DNA of 17,500 bases from Chrysomallon squamiferum (GCA_012295275.1 CM022678.1:4192218-4209717); one strand, 5' to 3'. Shown: positions 1 to 9,790, numbered from the stretch's first letter. Numbers and translations: made by a program. Notes: a model not told the origin generated them from the sequence alone.

Positions 1-249
1 CGTTTATCGTTAAACGTCATGAAATATGAAAAGCAAAACAAAAACATGAAACATTTCCAGCTCTGCTCTAATGCCGAACTATTGTTTTATTATTATTCCT
101 GTTCTAAGAGCGGAATTCATCATTTGGAACAAGATTTGTTTATCCGTTCTTCAGTCTGTCGCAACGACGTCTACTACAACTACCACTCCATAACTATAAC
201 CACCAGGACTACCATGACCAATGTTGACACCAAAACATTTTTGTTGTTC

Positions 250-300
<51 letters not shown>

Positions 301-421
301 CATCATCATGATCATCATCATCTTCATCATTATTATTAATATTAATGTTATTACTATTACTACTGCTACTACTACTACAACCACTATTACGACTACTACT
401 TCTACTCCTATTTATGTTTAG
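1..421 (+). repeat. Intron end with compound trinucleotide repeat before CUB exon
   Basis: From about 252 to 418 the sequence is a compound trinucleotide tract: ATT repeats to about 300, CAT/ATC, then TACTAC and CTACTA units. It runs into the acceptor at 420-421. Positions 1-250 are unassigned. An acceptor-like TTATCCGTTCTTCAG occurs near 152, followed by a short Thr-rich reading that hits a stop, and no good donor is visible, so I do not call an exon there. Confidence 0.6.
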
Positions 422-540
422 TGAATGTTGGTGGACAATACAAGCTGCAAAACCAAGCCAGACTGTTGAAGTTGAAATTGTACAGGCCGACCTGGACGGC
501 TCTGACAATTGCCACGGTCACAACATTACGCTTTATGATG
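422..540 (+). CDS. Gene A exon: first part of CUB domain
   Basis: The acceptor is TTTATGTTTAG and the donor is GATG|GTAATT. The exon starts in phase 2 and ends in phase 1. The reading begins E-C-W-W-T-I-Q-A and ends NITLYDG. The pattern C-x-W-x-I followed by a DxxxC segment and then xIYDG-like residues is the central CUB signature. The cysteines seen are CUB C2 (ECWW) and C3 (DNC). An N-glycosylation sequon, NIT, lies near the end. C1 and the SPNYP-like region should be in the exon to the left, which I cannot find in this window. Confidence 0.7.
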
Positions 541-2023
541 GTAATTTTCTCTTTCCTTGTCTTCTGAAATGTTCTAAACAACTTTTTTCAATTTTTGTTT
601 TTGTGGTGATTTTTTCTTACATCATTGCTGAAATTACAATTATGGATCGAACTAATACTAATTTGGCTGTTCACGATGAGGTTTCGGAAAACCATTGGTT
701 CCTGCTAATCAGTAAACTATAGAGTGTATTCGGCGTGTTCTCCTCTGTCGGAATTCAAAATCGTTATAAGATAAAATATATTATAAAGGAGTGTTATTAT
801 TTCGTTATTGTGAGAAATCTAAAACATAAAGTTCTATTATTAATTTGATATTTTTTTTTTAAATGGTTTGATATTGGGACACAATTTCTAAGGAGATTTT
901 TGAAATGATATATTTTTTATCTTTCCAAAACAAGACATCTGATTTAGTATTCAGAACTGAAACTTTCAAAATATATTTCATTTGTCGTGATTTATTGCGA
1001 TAGCTAAAAGCGTTAAAAAGTGTCTACCTTAGTTTTCATTACTGAAAATTTCAAATACTGTTTACGAATCATTGCGAAATACGTGAATTTGTATTTCTAT
1101 TGTTGTTATTGTTAAAAAGTATACGCAGACATCAGAAACAAAAAAGCAAAAAAGAATGCATTAATTAAAAATCCTAGAATATGTACGAATATAAATGGAT
1201 CACCTTTGCCTGTGATATATAAACTCACGTGACAATTTGTCTTGACAACAGGTAACGTAGTAAATTCTACGAAACTCGGAGGTTTCTGCAAGACACAGAC
1301 AGGATCGTACTCTAGTTCCGGTTCAGTTATTTTCATGGGCTTGTTCCTTTCTTCTGAATACAAAGCTAAAAACTTCATCATACGATACAGAGCAGTGTCA
1401 GTCGGTAAGTTAATTAAAGTACAATGCTGTAAGCAGATTTACATACGAACGTACATACTACATAGAGACAATTACATGAATACATACATACAAATATACG
1501 TACATACTTTCATATATATATATATATTTAAATTTGTAAAGCTAATGAAATTTTAATAACTAGATTAGCGATACTAACAACACCAATATAATAATAATAA
1601 AGCAAACAACAACAGTTATATCTCTACTACTATTACAATTACAATAAACGTAATAATCACAGAAACGACAACAACAACAATTGCAATAGTTTCAATAAAA
1701 TATTCTTGATTTTTGTCTTAACTTTTGCTATGATTTAAAACCTATTAAATTATTTTGCTTAGTAAACACTGATAATACGTGCAGTGAACAGAGTAATACA
1801 AATTCATTACAAACTCAGAGACATTTTTATCCCTACAGGTCCCGGAAGTAAGGTTGGAGTGATACTTGGCACAGTGTTTGGCATTCTGGTCATCATCGTC
1901 GTCGTCGTAGTGATTATTTTACGCCGTCTTCGTAGACAGTTAAAAACGATTTCTAGACGGATTCGGTAAATAATAATAATAATAATAACAACAACAACAA
2001 CAACAACAGTAACAACAGAAATC

Positions 2024-2067
<44 letters not shown>

Positions 2068-2100
2068 CACAAAAACAACGGCAACAATAATAACAACAGA

Positions 2101-2135
<35 letters not shown>

Positions 2136-2686
2136 GTTAATAAATTGATAACAAGAAAATAAACCTATTAAATTGGAAACGATAAGAATATCAAAGGTTT
2201 TTTAATTGTTTTTTATATGTTAATATGACCATTGGGAGTGCATTGTTCCCCCTCTCTATCTATTTAAGTAATAATAAGAAGAAGAAGAAAGAAAGTTAAA
2301 AAGACAATATCAGAAGGAAATGAAGCCTATTAAATTAGAAATCATAAGAATATTAAAGTCTATTTTCTAATATATATATATTTAGAGCAACCGACGTCCA
2401 TCGAGGTGAGGAGAACGTTCCAGTGGAAAGTTTGGTAGAAGACTTTTTAACCTGCGGGGTTTGCTCTGAAAAATACGAAATTAATCAGCGCAGTTCACGG
2501 TATCCATGGTTACTAAACTGTCAACACACATTTTGTGTTGGTTGTTTACGTCGCTGTTCATCAGGTTTTACAATCGTCTGTCCAGTTTGCCGTCAAGTTA
2601 TGTCTGTATTTCAGGTAGACACGTTAAAGGAAAACAGAACCGTACTTGACCTTTTGCGGAAGATTGAAACCTGTTCTGTTAACTAG
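422..2686 (+). CDS. Gene A: CUB-TM-RING membrane protein (5' partial, 4 exons)
   Basis: Spliced model with exons 422-540, 1252-1404, 1839-1965 and 2386-2686. All three junctions keep frame (phases 1, 1 and 2) and use GT-AG borders. The product in this window is about 232 residues: a CUB domain lacking its first strands (1-90), a hydrophobic helix (96-118), a basic cytoplasmic stretch (119-133) and a RING finger (156-201), ending at TAG 2684-2686. CUB domains are extracellular ligand-binding modules, and C3HC4 RINGs usually recruit E2 enzymes for ubiquitin transfer. The order implies a single-pass receptor whose cytoplasmic tail is an E3 ligase module. The signal peptide, the first CUB cysteine and any further ectodomain must lie upstream of the window. 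Activity and ligand are inferred, not shown. An alternative is two separate genes (CUB-TM and RING), but the exact phase match and the lack of any promoter or start codon before the RING argue against it. Confidence 0.75.
541..1251 (+). other. Gene A intron within the CUB domain
   Basis: AT-rich sequence from GTAATT to ACAACAG with no recognisable coding segment. A TCACGTGA palindrome lies at 1225-1232, close to the acceptor. Confidence 0.65.
1252..1404 (+). CDS. Gene A exon: second part of CUB domain
   Basis: The acceptor is TTGACAACAG and the donor is GTCG|GTAAGT; both ends are phase 1. The reading GNVVNSTKLGGFCKTQ, then SSSGSVIFMGLFLSSEYKAK, and ending FIIRYRAVSV matches the CUB C-terminal half: LGxFC (C4), a serine-glycine turn, alternating hydrophobic strands, and a final xxYxA strand. 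An NST sequon is present. Together with the preceding exon it makes about 90 residues of a roughly 110-residue domain. Confidence 0.72.
1405..1838 (+). other. Gene A intron between CUB and TM exons
   Basis: Begins GTAAGT and ends CCCTACAG. It contains imperfect ACATACAT-type and ATAATA/ACAACA simple repeats and no supported gene. Confidence 0.65.
1839..1965 (+). CDS. Gene A exon: transmembrane helix and basic juxtamembrane segment
   Basis: The acceptor is TTATCCCTACAG, entered in phase 1 so that the split codon gives Gly. The donor is ATTCG|GTAAAT, left in phase 2. The exon encodes PGSKVGVILGTVFG, a run of Ile and Val to residue 118, then LRRLRRQLKTISRRI. About 23 uncharged residues followed by a cluster of Arg and Lys is a textbook stop-transfer segment, placing the C-terminus in the cytoplasm. 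Glycines spaced by four (G97, G101, G105) form a helix-packing motif. A GTC run encodes part of the valine stretch. The first in-frame codon past the donor is TAA. Confidence 0.72.
1966..2385 (+). repeat. Gene A intron with AAT/CAA microsatellite at its 5' edge
   Basis: Intron between the TM and RING exons. The donor GTAAAT runs straight into AAT and CAA repeats to about 2135. The remainder includes a near-duplicate phrase, CCTATTAAATT...ATAAGAATAT...AAAG, at about 2164-2200 and 2326-2360, a short internal direct repeat. Confidence 0.65.
2386..2686 (+). CDS. Gene A terminal exon: C3HC4 RING finger
   Basis: The acceptor is TATATATATTTAG, entered in phase 2: CG from the TM exon plus A gives Arg, with no frame break. 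Zinc ligands are C156-x2-C159, C178-x-H180, C183-x2-C186 and C198-x2-C201, the classic RING-HC order, with Arg directly after the last ligand (CPVCR) at the linchpin position. The motif LNCQHTFCVGCL and the following LKENRTVLDLL resemble RINGs of the TRIM type, but the protein stops 31 residues after the last ligand with no B-box. The reading frame needs no local ATG: upstream it is open through the acceptor. Confidence 0.8.
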
Positions 2687-2755
2687 AGGTTAATGCGCAT
2701 CCGATCTGAGCAGAATGTTTTTCGATATGAAAGGGAATAGTGTTTGAAAATGACA

Positions 2756-2761
2756 ATTAAA
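2756..2761 (+). promoter_or_regulatory. Candidate polyadenylation signal of gene A (ATTAAA)
   Basis: ATTAAA lies 70 bp after the gene A stop codon, followed by T-rich and TTCA-type repeats. The same signal in the same context recurs in the duplicated 3' UTR at 9210-9215. Confidence 0.45.
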
Positions 2762-3406
2762 ATACATTGTTCATTTATTTATTCATTCATTCATTCATTC
2801 GTTCGTTCGTTTATTATTAATGTACTTACTAACTTGTAGCATTGTACTTTTTACTTTTACTTTGTTTTTATTTTATTTTTTCTTTCTTTACTTATTTTTT
2901 TTTTCTTAAGTGTTTATTATTTGTTTATTTCATTTTTATTTTTATTAATTATTTATTTATTTATATTTTCATTATTTATATTATTATTATAATCATCAGC
3001 ATCATCATCTATGTCGTTATAAACAAATATAAATATTTAGATTTAATTTTGGAATTATTTTAAGATGTTTATTCTGCTGTTTAAGGATACTAAATAATAT
3101 TTTGGTTACGCTGTTTTCATGTATTTTAACATATTTGTAAATAATAGATATGTTTATTTGTTTTCTTTTTTTTTTCTTTTCTTTTCTTTTTTTGTCGTTG
3201 TTGTTGTTACTGTTTTTAATTACAATCGATTTGTTTAGAAAATCGAACAGTTTGAGATCTGCTGGATATTGCTGAACAGTAATCTGTGATTTGATATTTT
3301 TCAGTTTTCAAATGTCTTCGTATTTTATTTTATTTATCCACTCACATACAGAGGAAAACCAGTGAGGAATGAACAGAACTTGTTCCTGAAAAGGAAATAT
3401 AACACT

Positions 3407-3512
3407 ATTTATTATTATTATTATTATTATTGTTGTTGTTGTTATTATTATTATTATTATTATTATAATTATTATTATTATTATTATTATTATTATTTAT
3501 TATTATTTATTA
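3407..3512. repeat. ATT trinucleotide microsatellite
   Basis: Roughly 35 near-perfect TTA/ATT units interrupted by a short TTG run. It is followed by AT and poly-T tracts to about 3565. Confidence 0.85.
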
Positions 3513-3875
3513 TTTTTTTTATATATATATATTTTTTTTTTTTTTTGTATATATATTTTTTTTTAATTAAAAACGCCAAGGGTTTCACTCAGCAAAATCT
3601 ACCCAAAGAAGACGATGTTGATGATGATAACCTTTAGCATTATGAATGTTATATATATTTTCCTAATATGCGTGCCTGGCTTTTATTTACCTTCAGCTAC
3701 AGACAGACAGATTTTTTTTCTCTCTCTTGTTTGTTTGTTGTTGTTGTTTTTTTTTGTTTGTTTTTTTGTTGTTATGGTACATAAAAACGGGACTGTATCG
3801 AAAGAGTTACATTTCATAGGAGTGACATGAATATTTTATTAAAGAAGTGACATAACGATGGAATGACAATGTTTA

Positions 3876-3908
3876 AATAAATTATATTTAAAAAAAAAAA
3901 AAAAAAAA
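3876..3908 (+). other. Possible retroposed 3' end: AATAAA plus poly-A
   Basis: AATAAA at 3876-3881 is followed 8 bases later by 19 consecutive A residues, the spacing expected of a reverse-transcribed polyadenylated transcript. The sequence upstream is not recognisable, so the source is unknown. A chance A-tract in AT-rich DNA is the alternative. Confidence 0.3.
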
Positions 3909-4491
3909 TCTATATATTGTTGTAAATTATTAAAATTAAAACCCCTGAATTCTCAATAAATTTTAAACTGATTTACAATCCTTTTTCTCCATCACAGTGT
4001 TTATCATAAAGTTTGCTAATAAAATCGCTTTTTCTTCTTTTTTTTGTTGATTTTTGTTTTTGGTGTTTTTAAGTTGTTGATGTTTTTTGTTGGTTTGTTT
4101 TGAATAAGTAAGAAGCTGAAAAATAGACTCTGGGATTTCATTAATTACTTTATTCAATCACTTCATTATGTCATTATTGTAATTATTATTCTTATTATTT
4201 GTTTTTGTTTTTTTTTCTTGTTTTGGGTTTTTTTGTTTGTCGTTGATTTCTGGTGGGTAATGTTTTTTGCTTTGTTTTGTTTTTGTTTTTTTCTCGGGCT
4301 GTATTTGTTTTGGGTTATTGTTTTATTACTTTTCTTTTTTCTCTTTTTATTATTTTCTTTTGTTGTTTTTGTTTTGTTTGTTTTGCTGCTGCTATCAACA
4401 TCATCTAATTCCATTATCTTATCTAGTTTGTCTATAGAATTATTTAATCTAGGAGAATATGAATTATTATTATTAGTGTGTGCATGTGCAT

Positions 4492-6451
<1,960 letters not shown>

Positions 6452-6527
6452 ATTACACTGCAGGGTGAGCTGCAAACACATCTGAATCAGCCTCCTGTTC
6501 TAGAATTAACTGTTTGTCTGTCACAAG
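6452..6527 (+). CDS. Possible orphan exon, unknown product
   Basis: It has a strong acceptor-like tract (GATCCTCCATCTCATCCTCAG) and a near-consensus donor, CACAAG|GTAAGA. Of the three frames only phase 0 is open; it reads ITLQGELQTH... and ends ...ELTVCLSQ. The region has better base composition than its surroundings. I do not recognise the peptide. Its phase-1 end does not match the phase-0 start of the reading at 6637, so the two cannot be joined simply. It could be chance. Confidence 0.25.
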
Positions 6528-6636
6528 GTAAGAAATCTTTCCCAAACACAGTTGGTTCATTTACCGTTAACTAACACAAAAGTGCATTACATACATTTTA
6601 TACTCATTTACGTACATAATACGCACCAACTTTCAG

Positions 6637-6894
6637 GCCATTGCTTTGAAATATTATATATCGTGTAAAGATAAAAATGTTATTGTTAAAGTTCAAACAG
6701 AGGCTGACCTTGTTTCTCATATTAAAAATCAATATTACAGTAAAAGTCTTAGTGAATTGTTCTGTAACTATTCTGTTAAGTTTGAACAACCAAAAATTAT
6801 GATTTCCGATTTTCTAAAATATCTCTTTCTAAATGAATTTCATCATCAAGATCTTTTCATTTTGATTAATTTGGTAGAAAAGCTATGTTTTTAA
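6637..6894 (+). CDS. Possible terminal exon, unknown product
   Basis: After the acceptor-like CCAACTTTCAG an open frame runs about 85 residues (AIALKYYISCKDKNV ... LINLVEKLCF) to TAA at 6892-6894. AATAAA follows at 6973-6978. The peptide is rich in Leu, Ile and Lys and has no family signature I recognise. A second copy of its 3' half lies at about 7602-7800 with a one-base deletion that breaks the frame. Either this is the last exon of an unknown gene with a pseudogene copy, or both are fragments of an unclassified transposable element. The AT-rich base composition lowers confidence. Confidence 0.3.
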   Translation, partial: AIALKYYISCKDKNVIVKVQTEADLVSHIKNQYYSKSLSELFCNYSVKFEQPKIMISDFLKYLFLNEFHHQDLFILINLVEKLCF

Positions 6895-7601
6895 CACAAG
6901 TAGAAGTTGAGTTAAGAATTTTCAAAGATTTCATTTTTCAGCATGTGATTGGTCTACACTCTATCGCAAGTCAATAAATCTGAGAAGGTTTTAAGCGGTT
7001 TATTTATTACTGATACCCGAAAAAGCGAAAAATGTACAGTCACGTGACTTCAGTTCTTCAACAGTTGTTGTGATTAAAAAATAGCCTTCTCTTTTATGAT
7101 TGTTTATTCAGTAGTCTTTAACGTTTTTTTGTTTGATTTTTCTGAAGCAGTATCTGAACTGATGATGAACTGAGTATGATTAGCTAGTACCAGTGTGAAA
7201 AATTAAGATTGTTATGTTTGACACATAATTGATACACTAAATACTAGTAACAGTATCGTACGTCACTCGGTAGAAGTTTTCTTATACAGTCTTATTCTTG
7301 ATTCATAAACTTTATTCACACACTCAAATAGAATTTCAAAACTATTTTTTTCCAAAGTCACTTCCAAGATATTGCTAAAGCTAAATTAATTTCAGTTCTG
7401 TTTAGATTAAGATCACCAAACATTATTTGTAACTTTTGCAAATACTGTACTCTATGAGTCATTATCCATGACTTCTTACCAAAATAAATTGCTACAAGGA
7501 GTAAAGGGTTCTCAACAAGTAATCTTTATTATTATAGAGGCTTTACTAGCACAAAGTTTACACCTGCAGGCTGAATAAAACTATAGTTTGTTAAAAGAAA
7601 A

Positions 7602-7800
7602 AGGGTTGAACCAACACAAAATTATGATTTCAGATTTTCTAAAATATCCTTTCTAAATGAATTTCGTCATCGAGATCTTTTGATTTTGATTAATTTGGCA
7701 TAAAATCTATGTTTGTGACGCAAGTAGAAATGGAGTTAAGAATTTTGAAACATTTCATTTTTCAGTATGTGACTGGTCTAGACTGTAGTGCAAGAGAATC
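7602..7800 (+). pseudogene. Diverged, frameshifted copy of the 6778-6985 segment
   Basis: Shares long blocks with 6778-6985: AAAATTATGATTTC, GATTTTCTAAAATAT, TTTGATTAATTTGG, AGTTAAGAATTTT and TTTCATTTTTCAG. Relative to the first copy a base is lost in the TATCTCTTTC block, which shifts the frame and brings in TAA. Direct orientation, about 0.8 kb apart. Confidence 0.6.
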
Positions 7801-8277
7801 TATTAAAAAAATTATATTCACAAATTAGTGTAAATATATTTGTGTGGAGACAATCTCACTTCAGAATTGAAAACAAAAACTGAAATTTATTGAAAATGAT
7901 GTCTGTTGCCAAATGGCACAAGAATATTAATAATCTTTTAAAAGAAAATAATAACTGATGATTGACATTTTCGCATTTTGTTTTCACTGAAATCAATGTT
8001 TAAAACATCTACAGTTACGTTCAGGAGTGAACCTTGTATTTCCCCAACTGACAGAAAAAAAAATGTAGGCTCTGTCAAACAGTCTAATCTACGTACAGTT
8101 AAAAAACAATTCACTAAGAATTTAATAGTAACTCAACACAGAGTTGATCTTTAATATGACAAACAAAGATCACGCCTCTGTTAACTTTAACAATATATAT
8201 TTACACTATAATCAACGATATAGAATATTTCAAAGTAATGGCCTTTTATTACAGTTAGTTAGCTTCTGTATTTCAGG

Positions 8278-8278
<1 letters not shown>

Positions 8279-8310
<32 letters not shown>
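8279..8310. repeat. TG dinucleotide microsatellite
   Basis: About 16 TG units, uninterrupted. Confidence 0.9.
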
Positions 8311-8311
<1 letters not shown>

Positions 8312-8351
8312 CGTAAATAAAATATGTAAGTAAATACATATATAAATGTTC

Positions 8352-8443
8352 AAATGATCAATCAGTTACAATCCAATAGACTTCCTTGTTTCATCTTTTG
8401 TTATGATGTCACCGTGGTACACTGCGACATCACGTGGCAAAAC
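8352..8443 (+). repeat. Diverged copy of gene B upstream region
   Basis: Aligns with 10426-10520: both carry AAATGATC, then TTCCTTGT, TCA, TTTTGTT, TGTC.CC.TGGTACA and GAC.TCA.GTG in the same order and spacing. The copy has CACGTG at 8431-8436 where the gene B version has the CRE-like TGACGTCA. No signal-peptide exon is visible after it. Confidence 0.5.
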
Positions 8444-8511
8444 TATAAATTAATTTTAAAATAGAGCCTTTACAATACTGTTTTATATTATTTAATTTTT
8501 AACTAATTAAT

Positions 8512-8610
8512 TAATTATTTATTTATTTATTTATTTATTCTTATTGTTATTGTTATTATTATTATTACTATTATTATTATTATTATTATTATCATTATTA
8601 TTATTTATTA
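8512..8610. repeat. ATTT and ATT microsatellites
   Basis: TTAA/ATTT units followed by ATT units, directly after the duplicated upstream segment. Confidence 0.8.
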
Positions 8611-8879
8611 GACAACAGTATCTCTGTTAACGATCTAAGCTACCTAGCCACTTCGTACTGTACTTCCCGGTTAGTTATTTGTAACAAATCCACGCACTGT
8701 GACATTTCAACAATAATTGCGTGCTTTTAATACTGTAGAAAAGGTTTTCACAGTAATAGGCTTTATTATAACAAAATTGATTTCTGTATATGTATGTTTG
8801 TATGTATTTTAGGATGTGGATATTATCTGTCTTATGTATGTCTGATTAGACTGCACATAAACAACATTTACTAATTACC

Positions 8880-9091
8880 TTTTATTTTCTAACACACTTA
8901 TATTTACTGACTAATATACTTATATTTACTGACTAATATACTAATATTTGCTGACTTACGTACTTATATTTACTAACTAATGTATTAAAGATAATTGACT
9001 AATGTACTTATGTTTACTGACTAAGGTATTATCGTATTAGTCAGTGAATATTAGTACATTGGTCAACAAATATAAGTATATTAATCAACCA
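8880..9091. repeat. Minisatellite (TTTACTGACTAATGTAC family) with inverted arm
   Basis: Imperfect repeats of a 20-22 bp unit run from about 8880 to 9035. From about 9036 to 9091 the same unit is read on the opposite strand (TTAGTCAGTGAATATTAGTAC). The two arms could pair as a long imperfect hairpin. The same unit forms the larger array at 16625-17200. Confidence 0.7.
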
Positions 9092-9138
9092 GAAGAAGAA
9101 TTCTCACAAATCATAAATGAGAGATTTTTCCATTAAAC

Positions 9139-9227
9139 AGAGGATAATATGCATCCGATCTGACCAGAATAATTTTGGTTGTGAAAGAGAATAATGTTAG
9201 GAAATGAAAATTAAAATACATTCTTTC
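9139..9227 (+). pseudogene. Relic 3' UTR of a gene A paralogue
   Basis: Aligns base by base with gene A 2685-2772: AGAGG.TAAT, GCATCCGATCTGA.CAGAAT, GAAAG.GAATA, then ATTAAAATACATT with the polyadenylation signal at 9210-9215. No RING coding sequence is left upstream; the minisatellite abuts it. It indicates that a family member once ended here. Confidence 0.6.
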
Positions 9228-9295
9228 GAGAGAAAAAAACTTCATTATTGTTTATTGGTTTCTTTATTTTTGTTTCTTTCCTTTTTTGTACTTAC

Positions 9296-9640
9296 TTACT
9301 TATTTATTTATTTATTTACTTATTTAGTTTTCGTTCTTTATTTACTTCTTTACTGTAATTTTTACTGGGACACTAATACAGTTTTAAATTACAAAGGAGG
9401 TAAACACTTATTGTAATCAGGTCACAAGAAACCTGTTCTTCTAGACCGTCTGACAAATGAGATGAAACCGGTGAGCTATGACTCTTTGTCATACAACGAG
9501 GTATTTCAAAATGAAAGATTAATCTAAGGCAGCGAGGCAAATTTAATATCAATCCTATTGTTCGTATTAAACTATTGATCCACATAATATATATATGTAG
9601 TTTCAGGTTTTGAATATTCTCTCTCCTGTGTCCGTCTGAT
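9296..9640. repeat. Segmental repeat, copy 1
   Basis: Starts in TTTA repeats and continues through CTAATACAG, TTATTGTAATCAGGT and GACTCTTTGTCATACAACGAG to ATGAAAGATTAATCTAA. It is matched at 9848-10100 and, more diverged, at 17247-17487. Its right end passes GTAGTTTCAG, an acceptor-like site. Confidence 0.7.
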
Positions 9641-9644
9641 TACA

Positions 9645-9790
9645 AAATTTGGGAACGCTCTGGCGCAGTAAGACAAAATCCAATCGCGATCTCACAAACC
9701 AAGTCAGATGTCGCTGACGAGACTCGAACGTTAGGTACACATTCCCCCGCACTCCGAAGGCGGCTTATGTTACCGTTCGGCCATCGAGAC
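9645..9790 (-). mobile_element. tRNA-derived SINE (or decayed tRNA) on minus strand
   Basis: Read on the minus strand from 9790 it begins GTCTCGATGGCCGAACGGTA, which fits a tRNA 5' end and an A box (TGGCCGAACGGT). A B box, GTTCGAGTCTC, lies at 9719-9729. A CCGCC-TTCGGAG-TGCGG anticodon-like arm and a long variable region suggest a type II (Ser/Leu-like) ancestor. The acceptor and T stems pair poorly, so a functional tRNA is unlikely. A tRNA-unrelated body follows, to about 9645. It sits between two copies of the segmental repeat. Confidence 0.5.

Larger units (their letters stand above)
2687..4490. other. Low-complexity spacer after gene A
   Basis: No supported gene. It holds TTCA/TTCG repeats (about 2773-2812), T-rich tracts, an ATT/GTT array (about 3407-3512), a poly-A tract (3890-3908) and a long T/G-rich stretch with TTTTGTTTT units (about 4020-4390). 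Open frames here are products of these repeats. Confidence 0.6.
6979..8350. other. AT-rich spacer
   Basis: Apart from the pseudo-copy at 7602-7800 and a TG run (8279-8310), nothing coding is recognised. A 12-base palindrome, AGTCACGTGACT, lies at 7038-7049. Confidence 0.5.

Noticed and set aside
120-240. Candidate upstream CUB exon after TTATCCGTTCTTCAG with a Thr-rich reading
   Set aside because: The Thr-rich frame stops within 13 codons, no donor in the required phase 2 is found, and no CUB N-terminal motif appears.
151-508. Several open frames of poly-Tyr, poly-Ile, poly-Asn or poly-Leu across the trinucleotide tract
   Set aside because: They are translations of the microsatellite in different frames; only the 422-540 part of one frame has domain content.
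1112-1381. Minus-strand open frame overlapping the second CUB exon
   Set aside because: Antisense shadow of a real coding exon with no domain of its own.
3362-3637. Open frame with GKPVRNEQNLF before and QNLPKEDDVDDDNL after a poly-Tyr stretch
   Set aside because: Acceptor-like sites precede both ends, but the frame passes through an ATT repeat, no domain is visible, and gene A already has a stop and polyadenylation signal upstream.
8590-8720. Weak likeness of TTAACGATCTAAGCTACCTA to GTTAAAGATCTGAGACAGCT near 14977
   Set aside because: Too short and diverged to call a repeat by eye.
9645-9790. Functional tRNA gene
   Set aside because: Acceptor and T stems do not pair properly and the similarity to a tRNA stops after the head; a SINE or pseudo-tRNA fits better.
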